Both the position numbers and the translations under genes were made by a program. The notes beneath the pieces were generated by a model, which saw only the letters and a program-made list of their open reading frames with translations, searched no databases and was not told where the DNA came from. This document shows positions 14,442 through 22,245 of a DNA stretch of 26,859 nucleotides, one piece after another (position 1 is the first letter of the stretch; the number at the start of each line of letters is the position of its first letter). This DNA is from JBOGVZ01 sp050692985 (GTDB taxonomy: Bacteria > Actinomycetota > UBA4738 > CALAEC01): positions 1 through 26,859 of the forward strand of contig JBOGVZ010000082.1 in the NCBI GenBank assembly GCA_050692985.1, read 5' to 3'.

Positions 14442-16388
14442 ATGTGCCCGCGAAAGCTGTACCGTGCTCCCGTGGCCCGGGTGACCTCCGTCCGCGGAGC
14501 CCCACCGAGCGGCCGCGCCGGCCCCCGGCCGCCGTCGTGGCGCGCCGTCCTTTCGGCGGCCGGAGGCGCAGCCGCCCTGGTCCTGGCCCTGTACCTGGCC
14601 CATCCGCTGATCCAGGGGTACCGGCTTCCGGTGGGCCCGGACGGGCCGGTGTACACGTGGTGGACCCGGTACGCCGAGGTCGCCCCCCTGGGCGGCGTGG
14701 CCTCGGGCCGACCGGGCGTGCCCGCGGCGGCGCTGGTGCTGGGCGCGATCCTGGCGACCCGACCGGTGGAGACGATCGCCCTGCTGGGACCGGTACTGGC
14801 GGCGGTAGGCGGGCTGGCGGGGGCCGCCGTGCTCGACGCGGCCCTGGGGCCCCGGCTGCCCCGGACCGTGCTGGCCGCCGTCCTGACCGGCGCCTTCGCC
14901 GCGTACCTGGCGGGAGGGTGGCTGGCGAACCTGGCCCAGGCGGGGCTGTTCCTGGGCGCGGTGGCGTGCTTCGGCGTGGCCGTGCGGTCGTGGCGAGCGG
15001 TGTGGGCTGGCGCGGGGTTCCTGGCCGCGGCCGGCCTGGCCCACCGGCTGTTCCTCCTGGTGGCGCTGGCCATCCTGGCCGGGGTGATCCTGGCCCACGT
15101 CGGCCAGGCGCTGCGGGCCACCGGCCGGGGCGTTCGCGCCTGGGACACCGCCGCGGGGCGGATCGCCGCGGGCGCCGGGGCCGGGGCCGTGGGGGGCGCA
15201 CTGGGGCTGACGGCCGTCTCCGGCGTCAGGGCCGTGCCCGGAGACACCTCCCAGGACGGCTTCTTCCAGCGCCTGGGCCTGGACCCCTTGTTGGCGAACC
15301 GGTACCGGGAGCGGCTGGCCGGCGACCTCACCCGGGCGGCGGCTCCGCTGGCCGTCGGCGTGGGCCTCGGGGCATTCGGGCTCCGGATCCTCCGGAGGTC
15401 CGGCCCGCCGGAAGGGGTGCGGTACGTCACCGCGGTGCTCGGGTCCTGGGCGACGATCACCGTCGTGGGCGTCCTGGCGCTGATGGTCACCCGGTGGGGA
15501 CCGCCCAACCGCATGGTGGTGTTCGGCTTCTTCCTCCCCCTGGGTGCCGCCCTGGGGCTGGAGGCCCTTCGGCGGCGTGGAACCGCCGCGGTGGTGGTGG
15601 CCGTGGTGGCCGCGGCCGCGTTCGCCGCCGTGGCGATGTTCGGCTGGTACCGGCAGTCGCCATCGGTCTCGGAGGGGGAGCTCCTGGTGGCTCGCGAGGC
15701 CGGGCGGGTCGTGGACCGGCTCCCCGAGGCAACCCCGGTCGTGTTCCTGGTGGACACCCCGGAGCCCGCCTCCGCCTTCCACGTGACCCGGTTCTCCAAC
15801 GTGATCCGCATGGGCGTCCCCGCTCTCCGGTTGCCCGACAGCCACGTCGTGGTGGGCTCGCCTCAGGACTACCTGGCACGCCGCCCCACGCTCACCGGCG
15901 ACCCCGAGCACGACGCCATCGCCCAGGACTCCCTCCTCCAGGCGGAGCCCGTCCGCGACCGGGCCGTGGTCCTCCTCCTGTGGTCGTTCAACCCCGCCTT
16001 CGCCTCGAACCCCGAGGACCCGGTCGCGCCGGGGGTGAAGGTCCTGGCCGGGCCCCGTCCCCCGCCCCTTCCCGAGGGGCCCCCCTCGCCGGGCCCGGTG
16101 GCCTCGGCGCCGGAGCTGGCGCTGCTCTCGGTGACCCTGTTGGTCCTCCTGGCCCTGCTCGGAGGGGGGTGGGCCACGTGGGGGCTGCCCGGCGCGGGCC
16201 GGGCCGCCGTCGTGGCCCTGTCGCCGGCGGCGGGGTTGGGCGTGGCGGTGCTCGGCGGCGTCGCCGCGGACCTGGTCGGGTGGGGTCCCGGACCACCCGC
16301 CGGGGTGGCCGCCGCGGCCGTCCTCGCGGCCGCCGGGTACGCGGCCGCGGTGGTCGCAGGGGCCAAGGCCCGGAGCGCGCGCGACTAG
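14442..16388 (+). CDS. Large multi-pass membrane protein, possibly a GT-C-type glycosyltransferase
   Basis: A protein of 648 residues with about a dozen hydrophobic segments, not assigned to a family with certainty. After the first helix, an external loop reads HPLIQGYRLPVGPDGPVYTWW, like the acidic first loop of GT-C lipid-linked sugar transferases. Helices run to about residue 410. A soluble region then carries REAGRVVDRLPEATPVVFLVDTPEP, a typical C-terminal globular part of such proteins, followed by four more hydrophobic stretches. ATG at 14442 has GGGAG upstream; a GTG at 14472 with a TACCGT box 6 bases before it is an alternative leaderless start. It converges on the MptB-like gene with a 4-base overlap. 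A role in surface glycan assembly is inference. Confidence 0.6.
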   Translation: MCPRKLYRAPVARVTSVRGAPPSGRAGPRPPSWRAVLSAAGGAAALVLALYLAHPLIQGYRLPVGPDGPVYTWWTRYAEVAPLGGVASGRPGVPAAALVLGAILATRPVETIALLGPVLAAVGGLAGAAVLDAALGPRLPRTVLAAVLTGAFAAYLAGGWLANLAQAGLFLGAVACFGVAVRSWRAVWAGAGFLAAAGLAHRLFLLVALAILAGVILAHVGQALRATGRGVRAWDTAAGRIAAGAGAGAVGGALGLTAVSGVRAVPGDTSQDGFFQRLGLDPLLANRYRERLAGDLTRAAAPLAVGVGLGAFGLRILRRSGPPEGVRYVTAVLGSWATITVVGVLALMVTRWGPPNRMVVFGFFLPLGAALGLEALRRRGTAAVVVAVVAAAAFAAVAMFGWYRQSPSVSEGELLVAREAGRVVDRLPEATPVVFLVDTPEPASAFHVTRFSNVIRMGVPALRLPDSHVVVGSPQDYLARRPTLTGDPEHDAIAQDSLLQAEPVRDRAVVLLLWSFNPAFASNPEDPVAPGVKVLAGPRPPPLPEGPPSPGPVASAPELALLSVTLLVLLALLGGGWATWGLPGAGRAAVVALSPAAGLGVAVLGGVAADLVGWGPGPPAGVAAAAVLAAAGYAAAVVAGAKARSARD

Positions 16389-18010
16389 GAGGAGCGCACG
16401 GCCGGAGGCGCGGGGGCCGGCGTCTCCACGAGCAATGGGTCGTCCCAACCCGTCGCCGGGCCGAGGGCCAGCCGCCAGCGCAGGTCGAGGAGGACCCGGA
16501 CGAGCAGGATGAGCACGATCGGCGTGGCCACGTAGTGAAGGCCGATCACCATGGCTTCCCACGCCACGGGCGCACGGCTGGGCTCGGCCACGAGCTCGGT
16601 GACCGTCAGGGCCACGGCCACCAGGATGGCCCCTCCCCGGGCTGGGCGGGGCAAGATCCACACCAGCGGCACCAGCCACGCCACGTACCACGGGTACAGC
16701 AGCGGCGCGACCATCAGCGCGATCAGCGTGGCCCAGCCCATCGTGGCCACCACCAGGTCCGGCGTGATCCGCGACCGGTCGCGGCCCAGGTGACGGGCCA
16801 GTCCGACCAGGACGAGCACGAACACCGCCGGGAAGGCCACCCGGACCACGGCCGAGGCGACCGAGCCGGCCACCTCGCCACCCAGGACCCGGGCGGCGCC
16901 GCGCAGCAGCACCAGCACGAATCGCGACGGGGCCAGCCACCCCAGCCGGGTGCTGAGCTCCAGCGACCCGAGGGTGGGGTCGTGCGTCTGCATGAACGGC
17001 ACGATGAACGGCAGCCCCGCGGCCAGGCCCACGGCCGCGTGGGCCGCGAACCGTCGCAGCCGCCGCCCCGCCGGTTCCCGGACAACCGCCGCGACCACAA
17101 CGACCGCGAGCGGGATGGCCGCCGAGACCTTCACCAAGCTCCCCACCGAGAGGACGGCCGTGGCCCACAGATCGCGCTGGGTCAGCACCAGGAGGGCGGC
17201 CGCCGCCACGGCCAGCCCCACGAGCGCGTCGTTGTGACCGCCGGCGACCCCGTGGAAGATCACCACCGGGTTCCACCCCACCAGCGCGGCGGCGAAGGCC
17301 GCGCGCTCGGGCCGCACCCGCCGGGCGGCCGCGGCGACCAGCAGCATCGTCCCCACGCTGGCCACCGCGGCCAGCACCTTGAACGAGAGGACCAGCGCGG
17401 CCGGCGAGCGGACCACCGCGGTGACCCCGGCGGCCATGGCGCTCCACGCCGGCCCGTAGACCGACGGCGAGTCGATCCAGTCCACGGACACCAGCGGGTA
17501 CACGGGGTCCGACCCGAAGCCCGCCGGGATGTCCACGTAGGGGTTCACCCCGTGAACCGAGACCATCCGCCCGTAGATCGCGTACGAGTACACGTCCCGG
17601 GACAGGAACAGCGGCACCACCACGGCCAGGACGTGGAGCGCCACCCCCACGGCCACCACGTGGGTGAGCGTGAGCCGCCGGTGCCACGCCTCCCGCAGCG
17701 CGTACAGGAACGCCCCGGCCGCGAGCACCAGGAACACCGCCGAGACGGCCGCGGCGGCCTCCCGCGGAAGCGCGGAGAGGCCCAGCACGTCGGCCAGGCC
17801 GGCCAGCCACGCGGGCGCCTCGGCGCCCGCGGCCAGCGGCGGGGTCAGCGGCGACCGAGGCCGGGAGGCCAGCGCCGCCACCAGCAAGGACGTCACGATC
17901 GTGGCCGCCGTGGCGATGCGGGAGCCGCTCAGCGCCGATCCCCGGGCGCGTTCGGGCTCGGCGCGCACGTCCGCGTGGGCGGTGCGAACGCCGTCGGCAG
18001 GAGGGCCCAT
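16385..18010 (-). CDS. MptB-like polyprenol-phosphomannose-dependent mannosyltransferase (GT-C fold)
   Basis: About 541 residues, with roughly a dozen membrane helices. The first large outer loop reads FLSRDVYSYAIYGRMVSVHGVNPYVD, the block containing the conserved Asp of the actinobacterial alpha-1,6-mannosyltransferases (MptA/MptB type). GWNPVVIFHGVAGGHNDALVGLAVA and a late WYVAWLVPLVWI segment also fit. These enzymes take mannose from polyprenol-phosphate on the outer face of the membrane and extend lipoglycan mannan chains. The exact acceptor here is unknown. ATG at 18010 is preferred: a TAGACT box ends 11 bases upstream, and two earlier in-frame TTG codons lie nearly on the transcription start. 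Divergent from the selenoprotein gene at 18061. Confidence 0.75.
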   Translation of the reverse strand: MGPPADGVRTAHADVRAEPERARGSALSGSRIATAATIVTSLLVAALASRPRSPLTPPLAAGAEAPAWLAGLADVLGLSALPREAAAAVSAVFLVLAAGAFLYALREAWHRRLTLTHVVAVGVALHVLAVVVPLFLSRDVYSYAIYGRMVSVHGVNPYVDIPAGFGSDPVYPLVSVDWIDSPSVYGPAWSAMAAGVTAVVRSPAALVLSFKVLAAVASVGTMLLVAAAARRVRPERAAFAAALVGWNPVVIFHGVAGGHNDALVGLAVAAAALLVLTQRDLWATAVLSVGSLVKVSAAIPLAVVVVAAVVREPAGRRLRRFAAHAAVGLAAGLPFIVPFMQTHDPTLGSLELSTRLGWLAPSRFVLVLLRGAARVLGGEVAGSVASAVVRVAFPAVFVLVLVGLARHLGRDRSRITPDLVVATMGWATLIALMVAPLLYPWYVAWLVPLVWILPRPARGGAILVAVALTVTELVAEPSRAPVAWEAMVIGLHYVATPIVLILLVRVLLDLRWRLALGPATGWDDPLLVETPAPAPPAVRSS

Positions 18011-18021
18011 GGACAACAAGC

Positions 18022-18027
18022 AGTCTA
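18022..18027 (-). promoter_or_regulatory. -10 box TAGACT of the MptB-like gene
   Basis: TAGACT on the minus strand ends 11 bases before the ATG at 18010. Together with TATGAT on the other strand it fills a compact divergent promoter region. Confidence 0.5.
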
Positions 18028-18042
18028 ATTCGGAGCCGAGGC

Positions 18043-18048
18043 TATGAT
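18043..18048 (+). promoter_or_regulatory. -10 box TATGAT for the MPT53-like selenoprotein gene
   Basis: TATGAT ends 12 bases before the ATG, and GGAGG lies 6 bases before it. Transcription would begin just at or after the ribosome site, giving a very short leader. Confidence 0.5.
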
Positions 18049-18060
18049 CGGAGGTGGATC

Positions 18061-18645
18061 ATGCGCATCCGTGCCGCCATCCCGGCATTCACCGTGCTGC
18101 TCGTCGTGGCCCTCGGGGCCGCGGGGTGCTCGTCCGGCTCGCCGGGCGCAGCGGACCGGAGCGCGGGGGCCGGGCGCCCCAAGGCGCCGAAGGCCGTGGA
18201 GGCCACGGAAGGCCATCAGCCGAGCGAGGCCACGGTGCCCGACGTGCTGGACTTTACCGCGCCCGCCGTCGGTGGGGGGAACGTTTCCGGCGCGGAGTTC
18301 GCCGGACGGGACGTGGCCATGTGGTTCTGGGCGCCGACCTGACCCGTGTGCAACCGGGAGGCCCCGGTGGTCGCACAGGTCGTGCGGCGGTTCGGAGACC
18401 GGATCTCGTTCATCGGCATGGCCGGCAGGGACGACCCCGCGCTGATGCCCGAGTTCGTGGACCGGTACGGCCTGGAATCGATCCCGCACACGATCGACCG
18501 CGACGGCTCGCTGTGGGCCCGGCAGGGCATCGCCTATCAGCCCGCCTGGATCTTCGTGGGCCACGACGGCTCGGTCGAGGTCGTGCCCGGCTCGATCGAG
18601 GCCGACGAGCTCGCCGCCACCCTCCAGGACCTGATCCGCACGTGA
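18061..18645 (+). CDS. Lipid-anchored MPT53/DsbE-like thioredoxin, probable selenoprotein (UxxC)
   Basis: Read through one in-frame TGA (18340-18342) this gives a 194-residue extracytoplasmic thiol-redox protein. Residues 1-23 are a lipoprotein signal ending GAAGC (C23 lipidated); residues 24-60 are a disordered linker. The thioredoxin fold follows with MWFWAPT-U94-P-V-C97-NREAP. In mycobacterial MPT53 the same place reads WFWTPWCPFCNAEAP, so TGA stands exactly at the first catalytic Cys. The homology continues in the same frame: ISFIGMAGRDD, and a cis-Pro region AYQPAWIFVGHDG. A hairpin fitting a bacterial SECIS follows the TGA. Alternatives are a nonsense mutation or sequencing error, but the reading frame stays intact for 100 codons with normal codon use. 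Substrate proteins are unknown; an oxidase or reductase role depends on its partner. Confidence 0.85.
18347..18377 (+). promoter_or_regulatory. Putative bacterial SECIS element in the MPT53-like gene
   Basis: The RNA after the UGA folds by eye into a lower stem TGTGC/GCACA, an internal loop (A against GGTC), an upper stem ACCGGG/CCCGGT and an AGGC loop. Sixteen bases separate the UGA from the loop, the upper stem is six pairs, and the second loop base is G. These values meet published bacterial SECIS criteria (loop 16-37 bases from UGA, a G among the first two loop bases), at the short end of the spacing. SelB would bind this hairpin to deliver Sec-tRNA. Confidence 0.65.
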
Positions 18646-18655
18646 GTCCGGGCGC

Positions 18656-19213
18656 TCAGGGACCGGTGGGCGGCGGGATCGTGTAGTCCACCTCGGCGGC
18701 GAACCGCTCCCGGTCTCCCTCGAACAGCTCCCGGGCCAGGAGGGCCGCCCGGTCCTCCGCCCTGTCCACGGCCAGCACGCCGTCCAGGTGGTCGAGCTCG
18801 TGCTGCATCAGCTCGGACGCCGCCAGGTCCAGCCGGTCCCACGGGCGACGATCGCCACCGGCCTCCGTGTACGACAGCGAGATCGACCTGTGCCTGCGCA
18901 GCCGCACCATCAGCCACGGGAAGCTCATGCAGTCGTCCCACAGCGTGAAGGTCTCCTCGCTCCGCCACGTCACCACCGGGTCGATCACCAGGAACGGGCC
19001 CTGGCCGAGGTCCACGGCGATGAACCGCTTCGACACGCCGATCTGCGGCGCGGCGATGGCCCGGCCGAACCCGTGGCGGGCCCGGAAGTCCTCCAGCGCC
19101 TCGAGGAGCACGCGGGACTCCTCGAGGAACGCTGGCTCGTCGACGTTGCCGACCTCGGTGGCCCGGGCCCGGAGGACGGGGTCCCCGATCAGTCGGACCC
19201 CGGGAGGGGTCAT
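18656..19213 (-). CDS. def: Peptide-deformylase-family protein
   Basis: Removes the formyl group from the N-terminal Met of new proteins. The 185-residue protein has all three motifs, two of them altered: GFGRAIAAPQIG (motif 1, canonical GxGxAAPQ), WDDCMSFP (motif 2, canonical EGCLS) with metal ligand C95, and QHELDHLDG (motif 3, HExxH) with H138, E139 and H142. The metal ligands and catalytic Glu are therefore intact. The replacement of EGCLS by DDCMS suggests a divergent paralogue, possibly with another substrate or lower activity. The ATG overlaps the stop of the PLP dehydratase gene as ATGA, so the two are translationally coupled. This is not the common def-fmt arrangement. Confidence 0.85.
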   Translation of the reverse strand: MTPPGVRLIGDPVLRARATEVGNVDEPAFLEESRVLLEALEDFRARHGFGRAIAAPQIGVSKRFIAVDLGQGPFLVIDPVVTWRSEETFTLWDDCMSFPWLMVRLRRHRSISLSYTEAGGDRRPWDRLDLAASELMQHELDHLDGVLAVDRAEDRAALLARELFEGDRERFAAEVDYTIPPPTGP

Positions 19214-20205
19214 GGCTCCATCCCGAAGAGCGGCGCGGACTCGACGGAGCGCCGAAGGAGCGGCGTGGTGATGTTGGCGCCGGACAGGATGAGGACCACC
19301 CGCCGGCCGCGGGCCTCCTCGCGTCGCTCCCAGGCGGCGGCCAGGGCCGCCGCCCCGGCCGGCTCAACCAGCACGTGAGCGGACTCGGCCAGGGCTCGCA
19401 CCGCGGACAGCAGCGCCTCGTCGGGAACGGCCACGGCATCGTCCACGAGCGTCCACAGGCCGTCCAGGGCACGACGAGCGGGGACCCGGCAGGCCAGCCC
19501 GTCGGCCACGGTGTCGATCGGCAGCTCCACCGGGCGGCCGGCGTGGAAGCTCTCGACCATGGCCGAGGACCCCTTGGCCTGCACCGCCACGACCCGGACG
19601 TTCGGCTGGAGCGCCTTGAGGGCCGCCGCGCACCCCACGGCCAGCGTCCCGCTGCCCATGGGGACGAACACCGCGTCGATCGCCTCGAGACCCCGGGCGG
19701 CCTCGAGGCCGACGGTTCCCGCACCCTCCATCATGTCGAGGCTCTCCCCATCGTCGATGAAGGCGAGCCCCTCGCGCTCGGAGAGCGCCAGCGCGGCGGC
19801 CTTGGCCTCGTCGATGTCCCGGCCGGACAGGTGGATGATGCCCCCGAAGGCCTCGATCATCCGCCGCTTCACGGGGTTGGGGTTCTCGGGGAGGAACACG
19901 TGCGCGGGGAGGCCCAGGAGCCGGCCCGCCCAGGCCACGCCCTGTCCGTGGTTGCCCGTCGAGGAGGTGACCGCCCCCGTGACCGACCCGGCGTCGTTCG
20001 CCCGGAAGATCGCCGTGAGCGCCCCCCGCCACTTGAACGAGGCGATGGGGCTGACGGTCTCGTTCTTCAACCACACCTCGGCATCGAATGCGCGGCTCAA
20101 CAGCTCCGAGCGCACCAGCGGCGTCTCGGGCAGCCACCGCCGGAGCAGCTCCGCGGCGGCCTCGATCCCCGGAAGTCCCGGTAGCTCGTGTGCGCGCTCG
20201 CCCAC
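19210..20205 (-). CDS. PLP-dependent threonine/serine dehydratase-like enzyme
   Basis: A fold-type II PLP enzyme of 331 residues, most like catabolic threonine dehydratase or serine racemase. The PLP lysine is K58 in SPIASFKWRGA. The cofactor phosphate and substrate loop SSTGNHGQG is at residues 81-88, and the glycine-rich loop PMGSGTLAVG sits near the middle. Late in the sequence VEPAGAAALAA and LILSGANI fit threonine dehydratase. There is no C-terminal ACT domain, so it is not the regulated biosynthetic IlvA form. Start: GTG at 20205, with GAAGGAGG 4 bases upstream; longer in-frame extensions are Arg-rich and not coding-like. First gene of a two-gene unit with peptide deformylase. The exact substrate is uncertain. 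Confidence 0.88.
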   Translation of the reverse strand: MGERAHELPGLPGIEAAAELLRRWLPETPLVRSELLSRAFDAEVWLKNETVSPIASFKWRGALTAIFRANDAGSVTGAVTSSTGNHGQGVAWAGRLLGLPAHVFLPENPNPVKRRMIEAFGGIIHLSGRDIDEAKAAALALSEREGLAFIDDGESLDMMEGAGTVGLEAARGLEAIDAVFVPMGSGTLAVGCAAALKALQPNVRVVAVQAKGSSAMVESFHAGRPVELPIDTVADGLACRVPARRALDGLWTLVDDAVAVPDEALLSAVRALAESAHVLVEPAGAAALAAAWERREEARGRRVVLILSGANITTPLLRRSVESAPLFGMEP

Positions 20206-20300
20206 TCCGCCTCCTTCGCTCGCCTGCGCCAACAATAGATGGGGATCCGGACTCGCTCGACGCCGTCGCCCGATGCGGCGCGAGCCCCGACGAGGGACGA

Positions 20301-21134
20301 TCACCTCACGGCGTAGCGTTCCAGCACCTCGTCCGAGAATCGGGGCCAGGACTCCAGGGCCCAGGGGCCGAACTCGTGCTCGGTGAGGACGACCGTGCCC
20401 AGGGTGACCGCCTGGTCCACCCACAGGAACGTGCCGGTCCCCCCGAAGTGGCCGAAGGTGGCCGGCGAGTTCCGGTCCCCGGTCCAGTGGGGGCTCTTCT
20501 CGTCGCGGATCTCGAAGGCGAGCCCCCAGGGATTGGGATCGAACTTCCCCAGGTCCGGCAGCACCCCGGCGAGCTCCGGGAACTGGGGCCGGGTGGCCTC
20601 ACCCACCGCCTCCCGGGACACCAGGGTGGGGCGGAGCAGCTCCCGGCAGAAGGCCAGCAGGTCCGAGACGGTGCTCCACACCGCATGGGCCGGCGACCCC
20701 CGAAGCTCCGTGCGAGTCATCTTCAGCGGTTCCAGGACCCCCAGCCGCAGGTACTCCCCGAAGGGCATGCCGGTCCGGGCCGCCAGGTGATCGGCGAACC
20801 GCTCGATCCCGGTGTTCGAGTAGATGCGCCGGCGGCCCGGCCGGGCGATGCTCCGGTCCCCATCGAAGGCCAGCCCGGACGCGTGGGCCAGGAGGTGACG
20901 GACCGTGGAGCCGTTCGGCCCGGCCGACTCGTCGAGATCGATGGCCCCCTCCTCCACCGCCACGATCGCCGCCAATCCCACCAACAGCTTTCCCACGGAG
21001 GCGATGCGGGTGAGTCGGTCGCCGTCCCCGGCCAGCGCGAGCGTCCGCTGAGGGTCGGTCACGCCGGCGGCAACCTCCTCCACGGGCCACCCGGCCACCA
21101 GCGGCGTCAGGTCGTCGATCGCCCCGCTCTTCAC
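20301..21134 (-). CDS. Class C beta-lactamase-related serine hydrolase
   Basis: A 277-residue penicillin-binding-protein-fold hydrolase. The catalytic set is visible: SVGK with S46 and K49, YSN with Y105, and HFGGTG near residue 229 in place of the KTG triad. It has no signal peptide, so it probably acts in the cytoplasm as an esterase, amidase or peptidase rather than in antibiotic resistance. Start: GTG at 21134; a TAGGAT -10 box on the same strand ends 18 bases upstream. It is separated from the PLP dehydratase start by 95 bases. Substrate is unknown. Confidence 0.85.
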   Translation of the reverse strand: MKSGAIDDLTPLVAGWPVEEVAAGVTDPQRTLALAGDGDRLTRIASVGKLLVGLAAIVAVEEGAIDLDESAGPNGSTVRHLLAHASGLAFDGDRSIARPGRRRIYSNTGIERFADHLAARTGMPFGEYLRLGVLEPLKMTRTELRGSPAHAVWSTVSDLLAFCRELLRPTLVSREAVGEATRPQFPELAGVLPDLGKFDPNPWGLAFEIRDEKSPHWTGDRNSPATFGHFGGTGTFLWVDQAVTLGTVVLTEHEFGPWALESWPRFSDEVLERYAVR

Positions 21135-21152
21135 CCGTTCAACCGAGTGGTC

Positions 21153-21158
21153 ATCCTA
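21153..21158 (-). promoter_or_regulatory. -10 box TAGGAT of the serine hydrolase gene
   Basis: TAGGAT on the minus strand ends 18 bases before the GTG, leaving a leader of about 11-12 bases without a clear ribosome site. Confidence 0.4.
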
Positions 21159-21177
21159 GCGACAACGGTCGAGGCCG

Positions 21178-21440
21178 TTGAACCCACGCGACCCTGGCAC
21201 CGTATACATCAAGGAGATCGTCGCCCGGGAACCGGAGTCCCGCGAGGAAGGAGGTCCCCGATCCCCGTAACCGCCAGTGACGGGAAGACCCAGGGGCAAG
21301 GCGGAGCAGCCGACGCGCAGGGGCAGAACTGCTAGCGGGGAGGGTCGTGCTGCACCGAACGTGAGGGCAGCGGAGGGCCGAACATCGCCGGCCATCCGCT
21401 CCTCGGCGACGGAAGGCCCCTCCCCGGAAGAAGAGCCGGT
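21178..21440 (+). other. Non-coding stretch with promoter-like boxes and hairpins; possible structured RNA
   Basis: This 260-base interval between two minus-strand genes has no convincing gene. On the plus strand it contains TTGAAC (21178-21183), then TATACA 19 bases later, and several stems: CGGGA/TCCCG, CCCGT/ACGGG, GCTGC/GCAGC, and a strong two-part hairpin at 21370-21399 (GCGGA/TCCGC then GGCC/GGCC). A short frame at 21277-21483 is Arg/Pro-rich and runs into the next gene; I do not regard it as coding. I recognise no known RNA family. The strand and the RNA itself are unproven. Confidence 0.3.
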
Positions 21441-21442
21441 CG

Positions 21443-22237
21443 TCACGTGTGCTCGGCCAGGAAGCCGACGACCGCCTCGATGAACTCGTCCCCGTCGAGC
21501 AGAGCGGGGTCGTTGTGGTCGGCCCCGGGGATCACGACGTGGCGCGAGCGGTGCGCCGCCCGGGCCACAGCGGCGCTGTGGTCCGGCGGGACGATCGTGT
21601 CTGCCTCCCCCCCGACCACGAGGACCGGACCGTCGTAGGACCGCAGGTGATCGACCACGGGGAAGCGGTCACGCAGCAGCGCCCCCACGGGCAGGAACGG
21701 GTAGTGCACCCTGCCGAGATCGGCGAGGGACGTGAACGGCGAGCGCAGCACGAGTGCCGCCGGAGGCCTCTCGGCGGCAAGGCCGGCCGCGACGCCGCCC
21801 CCGAGGGACTCGCCGAGGTACGCGATCCGATCGGCATCGACGTCGTCACGGTCCGCAAGCCACGAGACCGCCGCCCTGGCATCCTTCGCCAGGCCCTGCT
21901 CGGACGGCCTCCCGGGATTGCCGCCGTAGCCGCGATAGTCGTAGAGCAGCACCGACCACCCCCGATCGCGCAGCGCCTCCGCCAGCAGCACCCGGTGGCT
22001 CCGGTTACCCGCGTTGCCATTGCAGACGAGCACCGCGCGCCCATCGGATCCCACGGCGGCGAAGAACCACCCACCGAGCTCCAGCCCATCGGAAGTGGTG
22101 AACGTCGCCTCATGGACGCCGGGCGGCGGCGGCCCAAGGTGACGGCTCGGGAAGTAGATCATGCTGCGCTGGAACAACCACGCGAGGCCCACGAACCCGA
22201 GCACCACCACCGCGAGCAGGACGGCGATGCGCTGCAT
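21443..22237 (-). CDS. Membrane-anchored alpha/beta hydrolase (Bem46/ABHD13-like)
   Basis: A 264-residue hydrolase with one N-terminal membrane helix (about residues 4-21). A family-typical RSMIYFPSRHLGPPPPG segment follows, then the oxyanion region VCNGNAGNRSHR, LYDYRGYGGNPGRPSEQGL, and the nucleophile elbow LGESLGG with S144. A late Asp sits in VVGGEADTIVPP and the His in GADHND. This layout matches the Bem46/ABHD13/YsgA-type hydrolases, whose natural substrates are mostly unknown. ATG at 22237 is chosen: a TACGAT -10 box ends 8 bases upstream, and an earlier in-frame TTG falls on that box. Divergent from the OsmC selenoprotein gene. Confidence 0.88.
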   Translation of the reverse strand: MQRIAVLLAVVVLGFVGLAWLFQRSMIYFPSRHLGPPPPGVHEATFTTSDGLELGGWFFAAVGSDGRAVLVCNGNAGNRSHRVLLAEALRDRGWSVLLYDYRGYGGNPGRPSEQGLAKDARAAVSWLADRDDVDADRIAYLGESLGGGVAAGLAAERPPAALVLRSPFTSLADLGRVHYPFLPVGALLRDRFPVVDHLRSYDGPVLVVGGEADTIVPPDHSAAVARAAHRSRHVVIPGADHNDPALLDGDEFIEAVVGFLAEHT

Positions 22238-22245
22238 CGTCCCCA

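Noticed and set aside
14259..18028. Frames of about 1180-1190 codons on both strands across the membrane-protein genes
   Set aside because: GC-driven shadows with no motifs, opposite or out of frame with real hydrophobic proteins.
18061..18342. Two separate small genes (18061-18342 and 18346-18645), or a simple nonsense pseudogene
   Set aside because: Homology, frame and codon use continue across the TGA, which replaces a catalytic Cys codon and is followed by a SECIS-like hairpin.
20301..21134. An antibiotic-resistance beta-lactamase
   Set aside because: No signal peptide and a HFGGTG in place of the KTG triad; it fits the broad serine-hydrolase family better.
21200..21350. Cobalamin-type riboswitch or RNase P RNA in the intergenic region
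   Set aside because: A few GGGAA/CCGG-like pieces are present, but the conserved core elements of those RNAs are not in order, and no same-strand gene follows.
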